Assembly: GCA_900542275.1 (NCBI GenBank) | Contig: UQMW01000066.1 | Location: 1-8,502 of the forward strand | From: an uncultured Collinsella sp. | Lineage (GTDB): Bacteria > Actinomycetota > Coriobacteriia > Coriobacteriales > Coriobacteriaceae | Reading direction: 5' to 3' | DNA length: 8,502 nucleotides | Shown: piece after piece, positions 5,123 to 8,502 of the stretch | Position numbering within the stretch: position 1 is the stretch's first letter | Layout of the letters: each line of letters starts with the position of its first letter | The notes under the pieces: model-generated | The model's input: only the letters and a program-made list of their open reading frames with translations | Databases searched by the model: none | Told to the model about the DNA's origin: nothing | Translations under genes and position numbers: made by a program

Positions 5123-5461
5123 ATGGCGGGCAAGGGTCGTGCGAGTGTCAACGATATGAAGCGTGTCGAGGTGCTGGTGTTGATGGAGATCGACCAGCAA
5201 ACTGAAGACAATGGCGGGCCGTATGGTTTCTCGCGCAAAACGCTTGCCGAGCGCGTGGGGGTTTCGCCGTATCGTGCCCGCGCCGCAATCGATCGCTTGG
5301 ATTCCGAAGGCATGATTGATGTCGTCTCGCGTTATAGCGACGACGGCGGTCAGCTTGCAAATGGCATTTGCCTCACCGAACGTGGCGAATGGTATCTTGA
5401 GGGCGTCCGTACCGGCATGCTCGTTCAAGAAATGCTTGAGGACGCGGTTGCTGATCGATAG
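5123..5461 (+). CDS. Small winged-helix DNA-binding protein (putative regulator)
   Basis: The product is 112 aa with a single domain and no signal or membrane segment. Residues 36-64 (about GFSRKTLAERVGVSPYRARA onward) fit a helix-turn-helix: the turn lies around VGVSPY and the recognition helix around YRARAAIDRLDSEGMI. It is followed by a beta-hairpin wing (about 66-87, ending in LTERGEWYLEGV). The N-terminal 30 residues include an acidic/polar linker. This architecture is that of GntR-, MarR- or PadR-like single-domain regulators, but I cannot place it in a named family and its target is unknown. It is flanked by terminators, so it is likely monocistronic. pyrG lies 178 bp downstream on the same strand but behind its own terminator and promoter. 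A link to pyrimidine control is not supported by the sequence. Confidence 0.75.
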   Translation: MAGKGRASVNDMKRVEVLVLMEIDQQTEDNGGPYGFSRKTLAERVGVSPYRARAAIDRLDSEGMIDVVSRYSDDGGQLANGICLTERGEWYLEGVRTGMLVQEMLEDAVADR

Positions 5462-5485
5462 CAGTATGTAACCCTTGCCATAGCG

Positions 5486-5518
5486 ACGCCGCCTGGGAAA
5501 CCGGGCGGCGTTTTGTTT
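5486..5518 (+). terminator. Intrinsic terminator after the winged-helix gene
   Basis: An 11-bp stem (5486-5496 with 5501-5511, including one U-G) is closed by a GAAA tetraloop and followed by TTTTGTTT (5511-5518). Strong rho-independent terminator. Confidence 0.9.
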
Positions 5519-5552
5519 CAAGATTGAGAAATGCAATCGCACGCGAGAAAAA

Positions 5553-5584
5553 TTGCGAACGGTCCGCGGCACGAGTGTTACAAT
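5553..5584 (+). promoter_or_regulatory. Probable pyrG promoter
   Basis: An extended -10, TGT-TACAAT (TG at 5576-5577, hexamer 5579-5584), follows a -35-like TTGCGA at 5553-5558. The spacer is 20 bp, which is long, but the TG extension could compensate. Transcription would begin near 5590. Confidence 0.5.
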
Positions 5585-5589
5585 GAAGA

Positions 5590-5621
5590 CCCGTAAGATG
5601 TGTATGGACAACTTCTACGGG
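5590..5621 (+). promoter_or_regulatory. Stem-loop at the 5' end of the pyrG leader
   Basis: CCCGTA (5590-5595) pairs with TACGGG (5616-5621) around a 20-nt loop. It would sit at or next to the predicted transcript 5' end. The Bacillus-type pyrG attenuation signal (initial GGGCUC with a downstream terminator) was looked for and not seen. It may stabilise the mRNA 5' end or modulate initiation; role unproven. Confidence 0.4.
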
Positions 5622-5639
5622 AAGCGCAGGTAACTCAAT

Positions 5640-7301
5640 ATGACCAAGCATGTGTTCGTAACCGGTGGCGTGGTTTCGTCCCTGGGCAAGGGTATCACCG
5701 CGGCCTCGCTGGGCCGTCTGCTCAAGTCGCGTGGCTACAAAGTAACGATGCAGAAGGCCGACCCGTATCTGAACGTCGACCCCGGTACCATGAGCCCGTT
5801 CCAGCATGGTGAGGTCTTCGTTACCGAGGATGGTTACGAGTCCGACCTGGACCTGGGTCATTACGAGCGCTTTATTGATGAGAACCTGACCCGCGATTCC
5901 AACTTTACGACCGGTGCCATCTACAAAAGCCTAATCGCCCGCGAGCGTCGCGGCGACTTTTTGGGCGGTACCGTGCAGGTGATTCCTCACGTCACCAATG
6001 CCATTAAGGACAAGTTCCGCCGCATCGAGGAGCAGACCGGCTCCGATGTAGTCATCACCGAGCTGGGCGGCACGATCGGCGATATCGAGTCCCAACCGTT
6101 TGTCGAGGCCATCCGCCAGTACCGCAAAGAGGCCGGCCCCGAGAACGTCTGCTACATCCACGTGTCGCTCGTTCCCTATATCGCCGCCGCCCACGAGGTC
6201 AAGACCAAGCCCACGCAGCATTCCGTCAAGGAGCTCCGCAGCTTTGGTATCCAGCCCGATATTATCGTGCTGCGCTCCGACCACCATATCGATGACGCTA
6301 TCCGCGGAAAGATCGCAAGCTTCTGCGACGTCGACACCGATTGCGTCTTTACCAACGAGGACTGCGCGAGCATTTACGATGTTCCGCAGCTGCTTGCCGA
6401 GCAGGACTTTGACCTGCGCATTTGCGAGCGCCTGGGTCTGGACCCGCGTGAGCGCGACATGAGCGAGTGGAACGAGTTCCTGCGCAAACAGAATCACGCC
6501 AACCAGCACGCCGACAAGGTGAAGATCGCCGTCGTGGGCAAGTACACGCAGCTGCCCGATGCGTACCTGTCGGTTATCGAGGCCCTGCACCATGCGGGCG
6601 TCTTCTACGATCGCCATGTGGACGTCCAGCTGGTCGACGGCGAGAGCCTCGACGAGCAGAATGTCTCCGAGGTTCTGGGCGACGCTTCGGGCATCCTGGT
6701 CCCCGGCGGCTTTGGCAAGCGCGCCCTGGAGGGCAAGATCCTCGCGGCCGAGTTTGCCCGTGAGCACAAGATTCCGTATCTGGGCATTTGCCTGGGTATG
6801 CAGGTGGCCGTGTGCGAGTTCGCCCGCAACGTCGTCGGCCTTGCCGGCGCCAGCTCCTCCGAGTTCGATCCGGATGGCCCGTATAGTGTCATCGACCTGA
6901 TGAGCTCGCAGGAGGACGTGACCGAGAAGGGCGGCACCATGCGCCTGGGCGCCTATCCGTGCAAGCTCGCCGCCGATACCCTTGCTCGCGAGGCATATGG
7001 CGAGGAGCTCGTCTATGAGCGTCACCGTCACCGCTTTGAGTTCAACAACGCCTTCCGTGACCAGCTCGAGGACGCCGGTTTGGTTATCTCGGGTCTGTCG
7101 CCCGACGAGCGCCTGGTCGAGATGGTCGAGCTGCCGCGCGACGTGCATCCGTGGTATGTGGCAACCCAGGCTCATCCCGAGTTCAAGAGCCGCCCGACCA
7201 ACCCGCAGCCGCTGTTCCGCGAGTTCGTGCGCGCTTCGATCGGCCAGCACGAGGGTGTCGACCGTCTGCAGGTGACGCCCATGAACCTCGCTACGGACTA
7301 A
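5640..7301 (+). CDS. pyrG: CTP synthase (glutamine-hydrolysing)
   Basis: This 553-aa cytosolic enzyme makes CTP from UTP, ATP and glutamine, the last step of de novo pyrimidine nucleotide synthesis. The N-terminal synthetase domain has the P-loop GVVSSLGKG (10-18), the DPYLNVDPGTMSP segment (41-53), D71 in DLDLGHYERF and the Mg/UTP-site ELGGTIGDIES (141-151). The C-terminal class I glutaminase domain has the oxyanion-hole PGGFG (355-359), the nucleophile C384 in LGICLGMQ (381-388) and the H512/E514 pair in AHPEF (511-515). The full triad and normal length indicate a functional enzyme. The ATG at 5640 has a weak AGG at 5628-5630, spacing 9. The next gene begins 2 nt after the stop, so it is co-transcribed with xerD. 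Confidence 0.97.
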   Translation: MTKHVFVTGGVVSSLGKGITAASLGRLLKSRGYKVTMQKADPYLNVDPGTMSPFQHGEVFVTEDGYESDLDLGHYERFIDENLTRDSNFTTGAIYKSLIARERRGDFLGGTVQVIPHVTNAIKDKFRRIEEQTGSDVVITELGGTIGDIESQPFVEAIRQYRKEAGPENVCYIHVSLVPYIAAAHEVKTKPTQHSVKELRSFGIQPDIIVLRSDHHIDDAIRGKIASFCDVDTDCVFTNEDCASIYDVPQLLAEQDFDLRICERLGLDPRERDMSEWNEFLRKQNHANQHADKVKIAVVGKYTQLPDAYLSVIEALHHAGVFYDRHVDVQLVDGESLDEQNVSEVLGDASGILVPGGFGKRALEGKILAAEFAREHKIPYLGICLGMQVAVCEFARNVVGLAGASSSEFDPDGPYSVIDLMSSQEDVTEKGGTMRLGAYPCKLAADTLAREAYGEELVYERHRHRFEFNNAFRDQLEDAGLVISGLSPDERLVEMVELPRDVHPWYVATQAHPEFKSRPTNPQPLFREFVRASIGQHEGVDRLQVTPMNLATD

Positions 7302-7303
7302 GG

Positions 7304-8245
7304 GTGCCGGCGAATAAGGAACATACCGAAGCTACTCCCTCGTCGCTCGCCGTGGCGGCGGGGGAGTATCTCGATTACCTCGCGGTCGAGCGGGGCTTGG
7401 CGCGCAACACGATTGTGGCCTATCGTCGTGACCTGACGACGTACTGCGCCTATCTGGAGCGGGCGGGTATTGTGTCTTTTGAAGAGGTGACCCGTCAGGT
7501 CGTGGAGGGCTTTGTCGCCGATCGCCGCGGCGGAGGCTATTCCGACGCCTCGGTGGAGCGCGCGCTTGCTGTCGTGAAGGGCCTGCATGCCTTTTTGGTG
7601 CGCGATGGGGCCGTGGCCCAAAACCCGACGGCGGCGTTGCACCTGCCTAAAAAGGCTGAGCGTTTGCCGGAGTATCTATCGGTGGAGGATGTCTCGGCGC
7701 TGCTCGATCAAGACTTTCCCGAGGGCGAGATGGGACTGCGCGACCATGCCATCTTGGAAGTGCTCTACGGATGCGGTTTGCGTGTGAGTGAGCTGGTTGG
7801 GCTCGATGTGGGCGATATCCATATTGACGATGGCTTTGTACTCGTTCGCGGTAAGGGCTCAAAGGAACGCCTGTCCCCACTGGTGGGAAGCGCGGCGCGA
7901 GCTCTGACGCTCTATGTAACTGAGGGACGTTCTCGCTTGGCGGCCCATGCCCGCGGAACCGAGACCTCGGCGGTCTTTTTAAATAAGAACGGACGTCGCC
8001 TGTCGCGCCAGGCCGTGCATACGATATGCGAGCGGTATGGGCGTCAGGTGGGGCTGGTGGGGCTCCATCCCCATACCTTGCGCCACTCCTTTGCCACCCA
8101 CATGCTCGCGGGCGGTGCCGACCTGCGTGTGCTGCAGGAGATTTTGGGCCATGCCGACATTTCGACCACGCAGGTCTACACGCATGTCGACCGCACGCAA
8201 CTGACCGAGGTCTATCTGGCGGCGCATCCGCTGGCACATCGCTAG
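7304..8245 (+). CDS. xerD: Tyrosine recombinase XerD (GTG start)
   Basis: This 313-aa tyrosine recombinase resolves chromosome dimers at dif with XerC/FtsK-type partners. The N-terminal SAM-like core-binding domain covers about residues 15-100. The C-terminal catalytic domain has the family residues R160, K184, H257 and R260 (HTLRH), H283 and the nucleophile Y292 in QVYTHV (290-295). The pattern HPHTLRHSFATHML...LGHADISTTQVYTHV and the C-terminal HP...R end match XerD rather than phage integrases, and no excision or prophage genes are near. The start is GTG at 7304, 2 nt after pyrG's stop, without a clear Shine-Dalgarno; initiation may be coupled to pyrG translation. The family is usually near 300 aa, so a GTG at 7352 (losing 16 residues) is possible but also lacks a ribosome binding site. 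Confidence 0.92.
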   Translation: MPANKEHTEATPSSLAVAAGEYLDYLAVERGLARNTIVAYRRDLTTYCAYLERAGIVSFEEVTRQVVEGFVADRRGGGYSDASVERALAVVKGLHAFLVRDGAVAQNPTAALHLPKKAERLPEYLSVEDVSALLDQDFPEGEMGLRDHAILEVLYGCGLRVSELVGLDVGDIHIDDGFVLVRGKGSKERLSPLVGSAARALTLYVTEGRSRLAAHARGTETSAVFLNKNGRRLSRQAVHTICERYGRQVGLVGLHPHTLRHSFATHMLAGGADLRVLQEILGHADISTTQVYTHVDRTQLTEVYLAAHPLAHR

Positions 8246-8280
8246 CACCTCGCTGACCTGCATATTTATAAATACTAAAG

Positions 8281-8348
8281 GGGACGGGCCCCAGATTGCC
8301 GAGACGCACTTTTGCGCGCATGGGCAATCTGGGGCTCGTCCCATTTTT
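8281..8348 (+). terminator. Long-stem terminator after pyrG-xerD
   Basis: A 20-bp stem joins 8281-8300 to 8323-8342 with one G-U pair and no mismatches, around a 22-nt loop containing a small CGCA/TGCG hairpin. TTTTT follows at 8344-8348. The stem is far longer than the others here. The opposite strand has only short A-rich runs before it, so bidirectional use is possible but weak. The arms could also be a dispersed palindromic repeat reused as a terminator. Confidence 0.88.
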
Positions 8349-8440
8349 CGCTAGACACCGACGCGGCGGTGGGCCGTGTGTACCGTGGGTGGGGGAGTTT
8401 GGGGGCGATGTGAACGGCGTGTAAAGGGACGTAAAAATCG

Positions 8441-8466
8441 CCTCAAGGTCAACTTGAAGGTTGAGG
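8441..8466. promoter_or_regulatory. Dyad operator-like site near the window end
   Basis: Overlapping palindromes: CCTCAA/TTGAGG (8441-8446 with 8461-8466) and TCAAG-GTCAA-CTTGA (8443-8457). The CAAG-(5)-CTTG core resembles MerR/SoxR-type dyads (CAAG-(4)-CTTG), but the spacing differs by one and no regulator or matching promoter is seen. From 8349 to the window end no gene can be supported; the window may stop inside a promoter region of the next gene. Confidence 0.2.
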
Positions 8467-8502
8467 TTCGCGGGCGTGGTTCTACAGGTGGCATCCCGCC
8501 TT

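Noticed and set aside
5931..7250. Long minus-strand open frame opposite pyrG (and similar antisense frames over arcB, arcD, DUF1846 and xerD)
   Set aside because: High-GC codon-position bias produces such shadows; the sense frames encode intact known families and the antisense products have no sensible domains.
7304..8245. Phage or integron integrase rather than XerD
   Set aside because: The catalytic motifs, C-terminal end and location after pyrG fit housekeeping XerD, and there are no mobile-element genes or att-like repeats nearby.

Overview
The window looks like chromosomal DNA from a high-GC Gram-positive gut anaerobe, most likely a Coriobacteriia member close to Collinsella. That assignment is an inference from protein style, GC-rich codon use and the arc / DUF1846 / pyrG-xerD gene set; no search was run. 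All real genes are on the + strand.

Layout. (1) Positions 1-2781 hold an arginine deiminase (ADI) catabolic cluster: the last 17 codons of arginine deiminase (arcA), a complete ornithine carbamoyltransferase (arcB/argF) and a YfcC-family transporter that is probably the arginine/ornithine exchanger (arcD). ArcA would make citrulline, ArcB would split it into ornithine and carbamoyl phosphate, and ArcD would exchange ornithine for arginine. No carbamate kinase (arcC) lies in the window. Two hairpins separate arcA from arcB. A strong terminator plus a structured leader separate arcB from arcD, so arcD expression probably differs from that of arcAB. (2) Positions 2782-3384 are a gene-poor stretch of about 600 bases, unusually rich in inverted repeats: overlapping hairpins after arcD, a perfect 12-bp hairpin, a roughly 98-nt foldable element and a 26-nt-arm inverted repeat. 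This is the least explained part of the window. (3) Positions 3385-4866 encode a complete DUF1846 protein with a P-loop-like GPGSGK motif and its own TATAAT box and terminator. (4) Positions 5123-5461 encode a small winged-helix protein preceded by a hairpin-rich leader and followed by a GAAA-loop terminator. (5) Positions 5640-8245 hold pyrG (CTP synthase) and, 2 nt later, a XerD-type tyrosine recombinase. A long-stem terminator follows, then about 150 bases with no gene.

The genes themselves are conventional: anaerobic arginine catabolism, CTP synthesis and chromosome dimer resolution. No CRISPR array, transposase, phage gene, rRNA or tRNA was seen. The unusual material is the non-coding structure, above all at 2782-3280, and the uncharacterised DUF1846 and winged-helix genes.
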